This document shows, one piece after another, positions 30,696 through 43,079 of a DNA stretch of 64,000 nt (positions are counted from its first letter, which is position 1; each line of letters starts with the position of its first letter). The position numbers and the translations under genes were made by a program. The stretch is from positions 1,212,001 to 1,276,000 of the forward strand of contig JACVTC010000009.1 of NCBI GenBank assembly GCA_016946835.1. The letters are read 5' to 3'. The DNA comes from Neocallimastix lanati (nom. inval.) (taxonomy: Eukaryota > Neocallimastigomycota > Neocallimastigomycetes > Neocallimastigales > Neocallimastigaceae). Below the pieces are notes generated by a model. That model saw nothing but the letters and a program-made list of their open reading frames with translations. It made no database searches and was not told where the DNA came from.

Positions 30696-32078
30696 TTTAA
30701 ATATAACAAATTATTAAATATCTTTTAGTTTTAATTACCCATTTCGATTTACTAATAGGCTTTAAGTCAGCTATCAATGTTTTTAATGCATAGGATTCTT
30801 TTGATGACATATGTTTATCGATATATGCTGAAAGGTACTATTTATTATTTAAATTATTAATCAATACCTATGAATGACTTTATTTTATTTTATTTTATTA
30901 TATTATATTATGTAAACCTTTGCATTTGGAAGATCTAAGTAATTTCTTATTGGCAACTACAAAGAAATAAATAATTTAATTTTTTTATTGGTATCTTTTT
31001 ACTAATTTCTTAATAATATAATAATAAAAAACTTACTTCTATTTTTGGCTTTTCTTCTTTTTCTTTTTCATCATTCAATTTCTAATAATTTGAATTTTTA
31101 AATTTAAAAAAAAAAAATAAATGATTTGAAAAAGTAATTATTTATTAATTACAATACATATTTAATATTACTACAATTATTACAGAGTGTATATTAAAAT
31201 AAATGAAATGTACATTTAATGAATAATTAACATTACCTTATTATTAAATTCATCTTCAACTTCTTCATCATATTCTAATGTATAATACATATCATCTAAT
31301 ACAACATCTCTTTCATTTTCGTTATCTTCTTCTTTTTTATCATCCTTATTTTTATTATCTTCTTTTTGTTCAACTTCATTATTAAATTAATGATAAATAT
31401 ATTAATAATAATTTTTATAAAAAATTAAATTATATAAAATAATAAATAATATTATAATGTTTTAAGAATTTTTCAATTCATTATTGATTATTTAATTTTG
31501 CTAATAACAATAATAGAATAATAAAAGAACCTTTAGTTTCTTCATCTTCATCAAAATCATAATTATCATCGTCATCTTCTAATACTGGTGGTTTAAATAA
31601 TGATTTCATCATTTGCAAGGTTGGATTTGGTTCTTTATCTATTGGACATTTAGGAATGTCTTTATATAGATTCGATAATAATTGTTCCGATAACATTTGT
31701 TGTGTATGAAGCATTGCTAGATATTTTGATGTCATTGTTGCTTCTTCTATATAAATTGTAAACAAAATATATTGAAAATTTATTGAAAATTGTTTAAATT
31801 ATCACATTAGAAATTTCGTAATTGATACATGAAATAATAAATTCTATTAAACATTGGTTTTTATATTTATATTTTTATTTATTATTATTACTATTATTTT
31901 ATAAAAAGAAAAAAACAAAAAAATTATCATTCAAATTTTTACTTTGATTCATAAATTTATTAAAGGAATCATTTGTACGAAGGGCTTCTTTTAGTATTCT
32001 ACATTCATTATTAGTCATATACTCCTGCCATATACTTCTTTTCTCCAATGATTTTACCAATTCATAAGAATTTAACAT
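25939..32078 (-). CDS. SPT7: SAGA subunit Spt7, 1018 aa, 23 exons
   Basis: Structural core subunit of the SAGA coactivator complex in the nucleus. Exons: 32078-31943, 31746-31531, 31373-31237, 31081-31037, 30956-30918, 30837-30739, 30597-30520, 30444-30384, 30277-30147, 30005-29894, 29614-29578, 29389-29221, 28945-28590, 28415-28283, 28204-28039, 27945-27830, 27740-27597, 27511-27447, 27329-~27260, 27115-27048, 26912-26890, 26813-26686, 26466-25939. The acidic [17 protein letters not shown] motif precedes a bromodomain (~residues 225-340; [14 protein letters not shown] and [14 protein letters not shown], with the acetyl-lysine-binding Asn), followed by the Spt7-typical [14 protein letters not shown] histone fold spans ~584-725 ([23 protein letters not shown]), then DDFFGFK-type and KIPADLW motifs used in SAGA assembly. 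The last exon is a Lys/Glu-rich tail. Metazoan SUPT7L lacks the bromodomain, so this layout is fungal. Exon 2 uses a weak GTTCTT donor. Confidence 0.93.
28519..28560. repeat. (AAT)n in SPT7 intron 13
   Basis: Intronic AAT microsatellite of about 13 units. Confidence 0.9.
29024..29118. repeat. (TGAATAA)n then (AAT)n in SPT7 intron 12
   Basis: A heptanucleotide repeat, TGAATAA about six times, runs into AAT repeats. Purely intronic. Confidence 0.9.
29699..29790 (+). repeat. Two copies of dispersed CAGATTGAA(TAAAA)n element
   Basis: Both copies start TACAGATTGAATAAAATAAA; between them lies AGTAGTAGAATATGGATATAA, which closely matches the sequence next to the minus-strand copy at 16,145. Lies in SPT7 intron 10. 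Confidence 0.65.
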
Positions 32079-32590
32079 TTTCCTTTTTTATTAATAAATA
32101 TTTAAATTGTACTGTCCACAAAATATTAAAATTAGATTTATAAAAATATTACTATAATTCTATTTTGAAAAAGATATTTAAAAATCCTTTAATTGCAATT
32201 TTAAATGTTTTAACCATGAAATTTGAATTTACATTATTCTTTATTTAATAAATTTCTTTTAAAATTTATTGATAATATAAAAAGTTAAAAATATATATGG
32301 TTAAATGTTCCTGATTTTTATATAATTTGGAATAAAAATTAACCAGAGATTAATAATAATTATGATTGGAAGAATATAAATAAAAATTTAAAATATATTA
32401 TTTGAAAAAACATTAATCCACATTTAGTGAATAATAAAATTTTAATTCTAAAACGAGTTATAAATATTTATATAAAACTTTTATTAACCTATCTAATTGT
32501 TAATTGTTTTTTTAAATTTTTAAAATTTTAAATTATATATTTTATTTTTATTCTTTTCATTAATTAAAATTATTTCTCTACAAAGAATAC

Positions 32591-32660
<70 letters not shown>

Positions 32661-32879
32661 TATTAATAAGAAATAAAAATAAAAAAAAAAAAAAAATTAT
32701 ATCTATTAATATTAATTTAAAATGAATCTATTAAATAAATATAAATTTATATAAATTATAATAATAAATAAATAAATAAATAAATAATTGAAAAAATTCT
32801 AAACTTTTTATGCTTTATCATTAAATTTGCTGTTCTTTTTATTTATAATTTTTTTTGTAATTTATATTACTGTTTGGAC

Positions 32880-33140
32880 ATAACAAACCTGATTTACAAA
32901 AGTTAATCAGAAAATTGAGGATAACTCTTATTGTTTTATTGTTTTATTTAATATAATTATATATAATTTTAGTAATTTTATTCTCTAAGGAGTGCATAGG
33001 AAATCAACTATCTAGAAGTAGGTACTAGTCCCCAGAGAGGCAAAACCGATATATCTTTTAAACATTATTTTTAATAAAGTTTATACCACTTGTTAAAGAT
33101 TTGGAATCTAAATAATTTAGAACCGGCCTATCTATTTTAA
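32880..33140. ncRNA. G+C-richer noncoding island, possible RNA gene
   Basis: Patch upstream of SPT7 with no frame but unusual G+C for the region: CTGATTTAC-AAAA-GTTAATCAG (32,889-32,910) forms a hairpin with one mismatch, and AAGGAGTGCATAGG, TAGGTACTAGTCCCC and CAGAGAGGCAAAACCG follow at 32,987-33,050. No known RNA family recognised. It could also be the SPT7 5' regulatory region, since it begins 0.8 kb upstream of that start. Confidence 0.3.
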
Positions 33141-35104
33141 TTTTTTTTTAGTAAATTTATTCTTTTTTTTTTTATTAAATATTTTAATAATATATTTTAA
33201 ATAATTATATTTTTTGAATAAATATTGATAATCATAATGGAATAGCATTAACATTTAATTATTATATAAAAGATTTGAAAGAGTGATTTTAATAAAATCA
33301 AAATAAAATTCATGTAGTTATTTATATTAATTAATAATAATTGATATAATAAGACATTTAATATTATTACTAAAAATAATTTATTGGTAAAATATTAATA
33401 AACGATAAAAATATATTTTAATAAATATCCTTTAATTCAATTTTCAAACATAAATGTAACAATGATTATAGATATTATAAATTTAATGAGTTTTCTTATT
33501 ACTTTTATTTTATTTTATTTTATTTTTCTTTTTGTTTTAAAGTAATATTATTATTAATAATAATTTCATAAAGCTATACAAAATAATATATATTATAATT
33601 ATAATTTTTTTATATTTAGTCCTTTAATAAAAACTTTTTTATTTTAATGAATATTTAATAATATATGAATAATATATTATTCATTAATTATCACAGCTAT
33701 ATAACATCATCAACTTTCATTTTGAAAGTTCCAATTTATTTCCATTTATCCGAAAACTTAATAATTCATTAATTATTGAAATATTAGCATAAAAAATTAG
33801 TTATCATTAAGTTATTTCCTTTTTAGCTTAATTAATTTTGTACCCCAGTTAATGTTTAAGCATAAAAGCAAAAGAAGATAATTATAAAAAAGCTTATTGT
33901 GTAAAAATTAAAGCTAAACTAAAAATATCAAAATTATTATTATTTAATGTTCTTAATAAATTATAAAAATTTAATTATTTTGCATAAAAATTTCATAAAA
34001 AGGAATTTTGGAAGATAATAAATTAAAAGTATTACCATATACAATTGAAAAATCGAGTAATTTAAAGAAACTGTATATGGCAAATTATAAATTATCACAT
34101 AATTAAAAAAAAAAAAAAGAGATTATAATTGATATATATAAACGTTATTATATATCTATATTAAGTATTACAGTTTATTTCATTATTATTTATGAATTAT
34201 TATATTATCAAAATAATATGAATAGATGTATTAAAAGTAATGATAAAACTAAATTATCATAAAAATATTAAAAAAAATCTAAACCAAATTTAATTATGTA
34301 AGATCTAAAAAAATTTCATATTAATAAATTTATTCATATAATTGTATTATATAATTATTTAATTGCAATAAAATTTATTTTTCATTTATTATATTTGAAT
34401 CATAATAATGAAGATCTGTTTAAATATTGAACCTAATAATAAAATCAAAGTACAGATAATAAATTAAATAGAAAAAAAATTTATTATAATTTTTTAAATC
34501 CTTTACCAATCTCAATAGTTAATAGCTTAACCAGAGAGTAATATAAAATTTGTTAAAAAAAAAAAAAAAAAAAGGAAAGGTTAATTATAAGTGGATAAAT
34601 TTTTGGACTTTCTATATTTAAAATTATTTATTTATTTATTACTATTTATTTATTATTATTTATTTATTTATTATTTACTTATTTATTATTTATTTATTTA
34701 TTATTATTTATTTATTATTATATTTATTTATTTAGATAATTAAAAAAAATATTTAATCTTTCATAATTATTAACAAAACAAATTAATTTAAAATAAAATG
34801 TATTATATATTTTTTAATAAAATTAATAAATTAATAAAAAATAAAAAATTTTAAATAAAAATATTTATTGCGAATAACATTAAAATATTTTAAGAAAATT
34901 TAATCAAGAATAATTAAATATAAAATAAATAAAAACAAATTTTTAATTATAGAAGACTTGATTTTATTAAATAATATAATTAAAAATTAAACAATTAAAT
35001 AAAACAGAACAAGGGTGAAAAGAATAAAAATTAAATATATACATACTTTATAAGAAATAAATTAATAATAAAATAAATAAATGAATTAATAAATAAAATT
35101 ATAA
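33141..35104. other. Intergenic, SPT7 to PIGS (divergent starts)
   Basis: Besides the LRR remnant listed separately, it holds (TTTA)/(TTA) runs at 34,628-34,738 and AT spacer. Promoters of both divergent genes should lie at its ends. Confidence 0.5.
34002..34106 (+). pseudogene. Isolated leucine-rich-repeat remnant
   Basis: A 34-codon open stretch reads NKLKVLPYTIEKSSNLKKLY and then MANYKLS, i.e. about one and a half LRRs (LxxLPxxIxxLxxLxxLyLxxNxLs). Nothing before or after it continues the repeat, so it looks like the last recognisable piece of a dead LRR gene. It is not part of the LRRC51-like gene at 41.4 kb. Confidence 0.4.
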
Positions 35105-35152
35105 ATGAGAAGAGAAAGAGAATTATATGAAAAACATCAGGGTTGATATAAA

Positions 35153-35189
<37 letters not shown>

Positions 35190-37300
35190 ATTATGATTAT
35201 ATATATATTATTTATATATTTATTATAATTTAATATTAATAAATCAATAAATATTATTATATATAATTATTATTTATTGGTTAAAATAAATAGTCTCTAA
35301 TAGACTTCATATTATAGGTTCAATTTGGTTAGTATTCTTAATTGGAATTCCAATATGGTGGAAAACTACAGAAGTATATCGAGCTTCCCTTCCATATAAA
35401 GAAGTTCAAAAATGGCAAGATCCAAATGTAAATTTTAATTTAATAATACATTTAATTTAAAAGAAAGTTTTTTATTATTAAATTATTATTTTCATATTAT
35501 ATTATTTATTATTATTCACCAATAATACTTTAATAATATTTTAATTATTAAAAAATAATTATTTGATGTATCAGTCATTATATATAAATTTTTCAATTCA
35601 ATTATCATATGTTATTCCAAGTGATATAGCGAAGAATTTAGATGTTGATTCATTAAATAAAAACATACAAAATGAATTTGATAAAAATAATATAATTAGA
35701 AATGATAATGAACAAGAAAATATAAAAGTAGATGATGATTTTGAATATTCCTATCCACCAAAAATTGGATATAATTTTAATGTGAATACAGAGGTTACAA
35801 AAAAATGGAATTCAGACATTGGATTAATAAAAAATATTGATGGTAATAATATAATTAATATAATATAACAGATATATTATTAATATATAAAAGAAAATTA
35901 AAAATAAGATAGTAGGCATTATAATTTAATTGTATAAAAATTATTTGAATAATCTAATAAATATTGTGATTAGAAAATTTTGATGACTTCCTAACCTTAG
36001 AAAATAATACTGATGATAAAGCTGAATATTATGTTTATATTTTAAAACAAAAAGAAAGTGCAAAATCATTTGCTGATATATATCTTGGAAAAAATAAACA
36101 ATTTATAGTATTTTTGAAAGAATTTACAGAAGGTAATATATAAAAGGATACTTTATTAAATAATATTAAATAATATATAAAAATTAGAGAAGATTTTATG
36201 CAGTTTTTTTTTTTTTTTTATTTTTTTTTTTCAAGTACTATTGCATATAATATATATATATTGTTAGTTTTCTATCAATAATCATATTATTTAATTTAAA
36301 TATATACTAAAAAAAAATACATTATTTTCATTTAAAATAATCTTTACAATAAAAATAAATATTTATTATAATATATTTAAAAAAAAAATTAATTTTATTA
36401 GAAAATATTATAAAGTATACAACTCCAATAATAATAAATATGTTTGCAAATGAACATTCGGATATTATATCCTCCTTTACAGAGGAAAGAGATGAAAATG
36501 AATCAAAGGAAGAAATTAAAAAAATGAGAACATTTAAATATGCTTCAAAATATCAAATTTTATATAGTTTATTTAATGGAAATGTTAATGATTATATGGT
36601 TAACTGGGAAATTGAAAAATCTATAAAATGTAACTTTAATAATATATATATTTATTGCAATTTATTACAAAAACTTATTTTATTAATTTTTAACTAATGG
36701 AATGTTATAATAAATAAATAATATCTTTAGCATATTTTGGACCATTCTTTGATACGTTAGCTTTAATTTCAAAATTTGATATTACATCACAAGTAATTAT
36801 ATTATAAAATTTCAATTTCAATATTTTTTTTTTTTATTAGAAAGTATTAAAGTAATAAATTAATATATACTTTATTTATAATTTTATATATTAAGGTTCA
36901 AAATTTTGCTACATTACCATTAACAGCAAGATTTAGTAATCGAAGTGATAATAAATATTATTATTTGGAAGCAAAAGATTTAGGTCATTTTATTAATTCA
37001 GCTGAATGGAATCTAGGTAAAAAAAAAATATCTTATTAGATTATAGTGATATTTTATTTTTGATAAATATAAATAATAGTCAGCTCTTGGTATTAATCAT
37101 TTAATATATACATATATATATATTTATTAGCATCTCCTGTTTCAACAGCTCCACCAATTAATTTTATTTTATATATACCTCCAATTTCTCAATCGCCACT
37201 TTATATTCAAGATTCAAATGGTAATTCAAATATAGTATTATAAAAAAAATTATAATTATAATAATAATAATAATAATAATAATAGTAATAATAATAATAA

Positions 37301-37340
<40 letters not shown>

Positions 37341-37649
37341 TATAATTTTTATATCATAAATATTTAAAATAATATAATATAGGTGAAATATTAGAAACTA
37401 ATGCATTTTTAATTCCAAGGTGGGGAGGAATTGTTATTGATAAAAATAGAAATAGTACTTCTGAAGGAAATTCAAATAGATCTTTTTATAATTATACTTT
37501 TGAGGATCTTCATCCAATTATGGAATTATTTTTAGAACAACTTAGAAGCCTATTAGGCATTAATGAAATTAAATTCTTACCCTCAGATCTTCCTGTAAAT
37601 AAATTAATACTATATAATAATTAATTATTGAATATTTTCAAATGAATAA

Positions 37650-37681
<32 letters not shown>

Positions 37682-38557
37682 TTATATATATATACATTTT
37701 TTTTTCTACTATTGTTATATAAATTTATATAAAAATAACAATAGAGAAATGTTAGAGTATTATATGGTAGTGACTCTAAAAGAGGAATTACATCATGGGA
37801 ATTGGATCAATTATTAAGAAAGAGAACAGTTCAGAATTTAGTTAATGCGTCAAGAACATTAAATTCATTAGCAAAATTAGTAGGTTCTTTACCAAATATG
37901 GTTGTATTAGATAGGATTCAAGAAAAAATTGTATATGCTTTAGATTGTCTTGATCATGTAATTTTTTTTTTTTTTTTTTTTTGTTTTCTATTTTTTATTT
38001 TCTATTAATTGTATATCTATTATTATTGTAATAATAAATTAATACTTAATTCATCAAATGAACAATTTAATAAATATTAATAATAATAAATCTAATACTA
38101 AAAATAATAATAATACATATACTAATATTAATACTAATACAAATTATGATAATTATAATAAATAATCAACAATAATAATAACAAATTATAAAACCATAAT
38201 AATGTGTATATTAAATCAAAATAGGCCTATAAAGAAGTCAATGGAAGAAATTACAAAAAAGCCTTTGTATATTCTAAAAATGCATTAATAGCCTCAGAAG
38301 AAGCTTTCTTTGACCCAACCATGGTATCAATGCTTTACTTTCCAGATGAACATAAATACGCTGTCTATATGCCATTATTTTTACCAATTTCAGTGCCATT
38401 AGCCTTAGTATTAAAGGAAGAATTTAAGAAAAGAAAAAAGAATAAGAAACAACAAAAAGATAAAGAAAAAAAAGAAATAAAAACAAATATTAAAGAAACA
38501 ACGCCCAATACTTTAGAAGGATCAAATGAATCATTAGTCATAGAAAAAGATGAATAA
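35105..38557 (+). CDS. PIGS: GPI transamidase subunit PIG-S/Gpi17, 610 aa, 11 exons
   Basis: Part of the ER complex that attaches GPI anchors to proteins. Exons: 35105-35141, 35318-35427, 35575-35842, 35974-36132, 36402-36629, 36731-36792, 36896-37016, 37131-37220, 37383-37594, 37745-37957, 38225-38557; all in frame. After a short basic N-terminus, a membrane segment runs into GIPIWWKTTEVYRASLPY, the signature of PIG-S (human: [21 protein letters not shown]). The long lumenal domain includes IEKSIKSYFGPFFDTLALIS, LYIPPISQSPLY and NAFLIPRWGGIV, again typical. A second membrane segment (YMPLFLPISVPLALVL) near residue 560 is followed by a Lys-rich cytosolic tail. The first exon is the least certain: it rests on the ATG at 35,105 and a GTTGAT donor, and supplies only 12 residues. 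Confidence 0.93.
37260..37334. repeat. (AAT)n and (AT)n in PIGS intron 8
   Basis: Compound intronic microsatellite. Confidence 0.85.
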
Positions 38558-38926
38558 TTAAGAAGGGAGAAAAAAAAAATTTTTTTTATTTTATTATATT
38601 TTTAATACATACCATTTTAATTTTTCTTTTAGTTTTTTTTTTTTTTTTTTTGATAAAAATCGAATTAATTAATGATCATTATTATAAATAAATAAATAAT
38701 TAATTAATTAAAAATAAATAAATAAATAAAAAATAAATAAATAAATAAATTAAAAATAAAAAAAAAATAAAAATAATAAATAAAAAATAGATAAGTGAAT
38801 AATAAAATAAAAAAAAAGAGAATATTTCAAAATATTTATGAAAAAAAAAAAAAAATCAAATATTATAAAGATTATAAAATATATATATATATATGTATAT
38901 AATATTTTTATTTTAATATACTTTTA

Positions 38927-38958
<32 letters not shown>

Positions 38959-39189
38959 AAAAAATAATAAATTTACTTTTAAAATAATAGTGTGTTGATA
39001 ATAAAAAATATTTTTCAATTGACATTGAAAATAAATATATACTCTTTCTATTTATATTTTCCTAAAATTTAATAATAAAATAATTTAAGGTAAAATTGTA
39101 ATAAAAATATTTTACAATTAAAGGGCTTAAAATTAAAAACAAAAGAAATGATCAGTTAAATAATAAAAACTACCGATTTTACAATTTAA

Positions 39190-39575
39190 CTTTTTAGTAG
39201 ATTTCTGGATCGATCCTGCGACTACCTCCTAAATTTATATGGGGTGAATTTCATCCTTCCAGGGTGTTTTTCCTAATAAATAAAGTTGATGTTCTCTCAT
39301 CAAGATAAGTATTTCTATTACTAGAGTATATAATCGCTAGTGCATTGAGCACTAGATCTGAGAGGATTGGAGTAATTGTTCCTCCTTCGAAGAAGCCAGT
39401 CGTGTAAAACAGTGTATGGGGAATAACATATTAATATTAGAGAGAGGTTCGCATTTACCCCGAAAGGGTATATCAAAGAATTCAATAAGAATATACATAT
39501 TTAAGGGAGAGATTGGAGGTCCCATTGTCTTGTCCTCTCAATCCCAGTCTTAAAAAAAAAAGACTTTTTTAGTCA
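39190..39575 (+). ncRNA. Strong candidate structured RNA gene
   Basis: About 360 bases of G+C-richer, frameless sequence between two genes. Visible hairpins: CTAGTGC-ATTGA-GCACTAG (39,337-39,355), TACCC-CGAAA-GGGTA (39,456-39,470), and GATTGGAGG (39,511-39,519) with CCTCTCAATC (39,534-39,543, one bulge). GAGGTTCGCAT at 39,444 resembles a Pol III B box, and a T6 run at 39,565 would suit a Pol III stop on the plus strand. Length and hairpin content would fit RNase P, MRP or SRP RNA, but I could not match the conserved cores of those, nor U1-U6 or U3. Confidence 0.6.
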
Positions 39576-40139
39576 ATTTTAAAAATAAATTTTAAATTTT
39601 AAATTTTTAATTGTTACTGAATTAAATAATTAAATTAATTTTAATTGTGGCGTTTTAAATATTTACAAGAATAGATTTTATAATTATTTTATGGCTTTAT
39701 TTTTGGATTGTATAAAAATTAATTTATTATTATTTTGATAATATTTTAATTAATGTTAATTATAAATTAATATATATAATTTATAATATACTTTTAATAT
39801 ATAAAAAAGATTCTTTAAAAATTTCCATGATTGAAATCAAAATAATATGATTGGGTAATAAAATAGTGTATTTTTATAAAAGCGAAAAAAATAAACAAAA
39901 TTTTATCATCCATAGTTTTTTTTAAAATATTTGAAATATGGTAATTAAAATATATTTATAAAGTATTGTAGTAAATTATTACAAATACTTCATTAAATAT
40001 ATTAACACTATGGAGTAACAAAATTATAAAGAATTAAAATGCCAATCTTTAACCTAAATTTTCTTTTTTAGTTTGGTGTAATTGATGTTAATAAAGTTAT
40101 TTTATTTTCATTAAAACTGAATTAAAAAATATGTGATTT

Positions 40140-40250
40140 ATGGTCACTCTAAATGGCAAAGAATAAACACGAATTCTTCGTTTCGCTAATCTACAGACCT
40201 TCTCCATGTTTGTGATTGGATAGTAGCGTTGAAACATTTCTTTATTATTT
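40140..40250. ncRNA. Short G+C-richer island, possible small RNA
   Basis: About 100 bases: GGTCACTCTAAATGGC, CACGAATTCTTCGTTTCGC, TCTACAGACCTTCTCC and GATAGTAGCGTTG, with no frame and sharp A/T-rich borders. Size would fit a snoRNA or snRNA. The reverse strand holds short words seen in U6 (AGATTAGC, AATTCGTG) but in the wrong arrangement. Confidence 0.4.
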
Positions 40251-41083
40251 ATTTAAAATAAGTAATAAAAAGAAAAATTTTATTTAAAAGGATTGATAAT
40301 TAATGTAAAAATTCAAAGAAAAAATGTGTTTAATATTAAAAGTTTTTATTTTTAGGTTAATAATAAAATAATAGTTTTTTTTTATTAAAAAATTATATTA
40401 TTTTAAGTTATATTTTTTATATAGTAAATCAATAAATTGGAAAGGTATGATTAAAATATTTTTATTAAAATGTTCAGTTAAATGTTAATAATTAAAAAAA
40501 ATTGGAACATTATTTGAATGCTTGTAAATTTTTTAAAGTCACATTTAAATATTATAAATTTATAAAAATTTATTTATTTAATATGTAAAATATGAATCTA
40601 TATGGTTATTTTATATTTACTATTTATTTTTCTAATAATAATATAAATAATAATCAATAACAATAATTGATAATTGCTTAATTATATATTTCTTTATATT
40701 ATATATTTATTTATTATGTAATTTATTGAAGTTTATTTATATTTATGTTATATGTAAATTAGTTTAAAACATTTATTTTTATGTTGTATAAAAATATGTT
40801 ATCATTCTTTAAAATACTTCGTGTAACTTGTATATATATAGCAATTGTATTCACGTAAAAAATATTCTATATAAAATAACATGTACTATCATTTTACAGT
40901 AATAGTAGTAATAATAATAATAAATAATATTAATACCAATAGTATGAATATTAATATTAATACTAATTAAATATAATAATTGTAATAATTAATAATAATA
41001 ATTAATAATTATTATAATTTATAATAATAGTAGAAATAGTAATAGTAATAATGAATAATGAATAATAGTAATTATATTATAAC

Positions 41084-41130
<47 letters not shown>

Positions 41131-41261
41131 GTGCTTATATTTATATTTTTTTTAATATATCTATTATTTATAAAGTTTATTCATTTTAAAATAAAGTTAT
41201 AAAAATATTTTAAGTTATGAAGTTATGAGTCAAATTTTTTTTTTCCTTTTTTTTAATATTT

Positions 41262-41302
<41 letters not shown>

Positions 41303-41386
41303 CTTATTTTATTAGCTATATATATTAAAATCTTAAATATAATATTATATTAAAAATAAATTATTTATGAATAAAAATTTTCCAAA

Positions 41387-42179
41387 ATGATGGAAGGAGG
41401 ATATAAAAGTAATAAGTATGATCGGGTAAAAAGTGTTGTTGCTAATTCTTGGGATGTTCAAATAGCGACACCATTAGATTATTCTTTTAAAGAATTAATT
41501 GAAGTATCAGGTTGAATATTAAATTAATATAAAATTAATATTATAATTTTTATCTTTAATTATTATATTAATTATTATATTTATTATAACATACTTTTAT
41601 ATATATATATATATATAAATATTTATTTTGTATTCTTTATAATAATAAAAAAATTTTTTATTAACATTTTCTTTAAAAACTTCGTACATATAACATGAAT
41701 TATATATATTTTTTATTTTAATATGTTAATACTTATTTTGAATAGAACTTCTCGAAGAAGAACCGAGAATTGGAAAAATTGACAATGTAAGATATTAAAA
41801 ATAATAATAATAAAAAAAAAAAAAAAAAAAGCAGTAGTAATAAGAACAGAAAATAGAAAATCAAAAACATTTATATATGAATTCTTAATACTAAATATAT
41901 TTATATATTTATTATTATAAATGAATTATAGATAGAGCAAAATAAAAAATTAAAAAATAAAGAAAATAAGGATGATGATGAATTAGATAATGATTCTGAA
42001 ACAGGAGAAAAAGAATCAAAAGAATCAAAAGATAATCAAACTGGATGGAACAAAAAAATTCTTAGTAAAGGTAAAAATATAAAAAATAATATTATAAGAT
42101 ATATATTTAAATAAATTACTTGAATATATTACTATCCTATAATAATAAATTAAAGTAATTTATTTAAATAATATAAACG

Positions 42180-42219
<40 letters not shown>

Positions 42220-43079
42220 ATATATTTATATATATCATTTTTAAAATTTTTACTTTAATTTATATATTTAAAAGCACCTTTAATTATTCCGATGGTTCCT
42301 ATATCATCTTCTCATAAATATCATCAAAAGAATGGTATTACTGTTTTTGAAGATACAGAAAAAAAGAAAGTAAAATATGTTAACAGAGCTTTACGATTAT
42401 CCAATAATAATTTTTTATCGTTAGAAGGTTTAGATGCTATATCAGAAAAAATTATTGCTGACCCATTTAAAAACTTATCATGGATAGATTTATCTTTTAA
42501 CTCGTTAGAAAGTATTCATGAGGTTAGTAAAAAAAAAATCAATTATATATGGAATTTAAATGTTATTAATTAAGTTTCGAATAAATAATTATATGTATTT
42601 ATATACATATAATTATTTATAAAATAATCTAATTTTTATATTAAATAAGTTTTATTTCATGTATCTTTTTCAAAATATTGAATGTATATATTAATAATTT
42701 TTATTTATTATAATATTGCTATTTTCTATAAAAATGAAAATATATACCACTTAATATTCAATATATCATTTATATATAATAATAATTAAAGTGTATTTTA
42801 AAATTCGAAAACTTAAAGTCATTATTTTTACATGCTAATAAAATTTCTAATTTAGCTGAAATCGATAAATTAGCCAAACTTCCAAATATAAGATCGTTAA
42901 CTTTACATGGAAATCCTTTAGAAGAAGAAAAAAATTATCGACTTTATGTCATACTAATGATACCGCAATTAGTTAATTTAAATTTCTCTGGAATATCTAA
43001 ACAAGAAAAGATTGGTTCAAAAGGATGTATTGGTGTTAACCCACATAAAAATAATAAGAAGAAAAAGAGTTCATATTAA
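41387..43079 (+). CDS. LRRC51: LRRC51-like leucine-rich-repeat protein, 279 aa, 5 exons
   Basis: Exons: 41387-41510, 41746-41786, 41932-42070, 42275-42522, 42792-43079. The N-terminus has TPLDYSFKELIEVSELLEEEPRIGKI, the same order as human LRRC51 (PPLDYSFRSIHVIQDLVNEEPRTG). After an acidic insert, LRRs follow: ALRLSNNNFLSLEGLD, LSWIDLSFNSLESI, LKSLFLHANKISNLAEIDKL, and the family-typical LPNIRSLTLHGNPLEEEKNY. The end, LNFSGISKQEKI plus a Lys-rich tail, also matches. LRRC51 is found mainly in organisms with cilia or flagella, and a flagellar role is inferred from that, not shown here. Intron 4 has a perfect 18-bp-stem hairpin (42,581-42,620). Confidence 0.88.

Larger units (their letters stand above)
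38558..41386. other. Intergenic, PIGS to LRRC51-like gene
   Basis: Holds the two candidate RNA islands, an (AAT)n run at 41,082-41,130, a ~40-T run at 41,263-41,302 and otherwise A/T spacer. No protein gene found. Confidence 0.6.

Noticed and set aside
32985-33060. U5 snRNA from paired TCTCTAAGG / CCAGAGAGG
   Set aside because: The invariant U5 loop (GCCTTTTAC) is missing.
40160-40215. U6 snRNA on the minus strand
   Set aside because: Isolated U6-like words only; ACAGAGA, the 5' stem-loop and correct spacing are absent.
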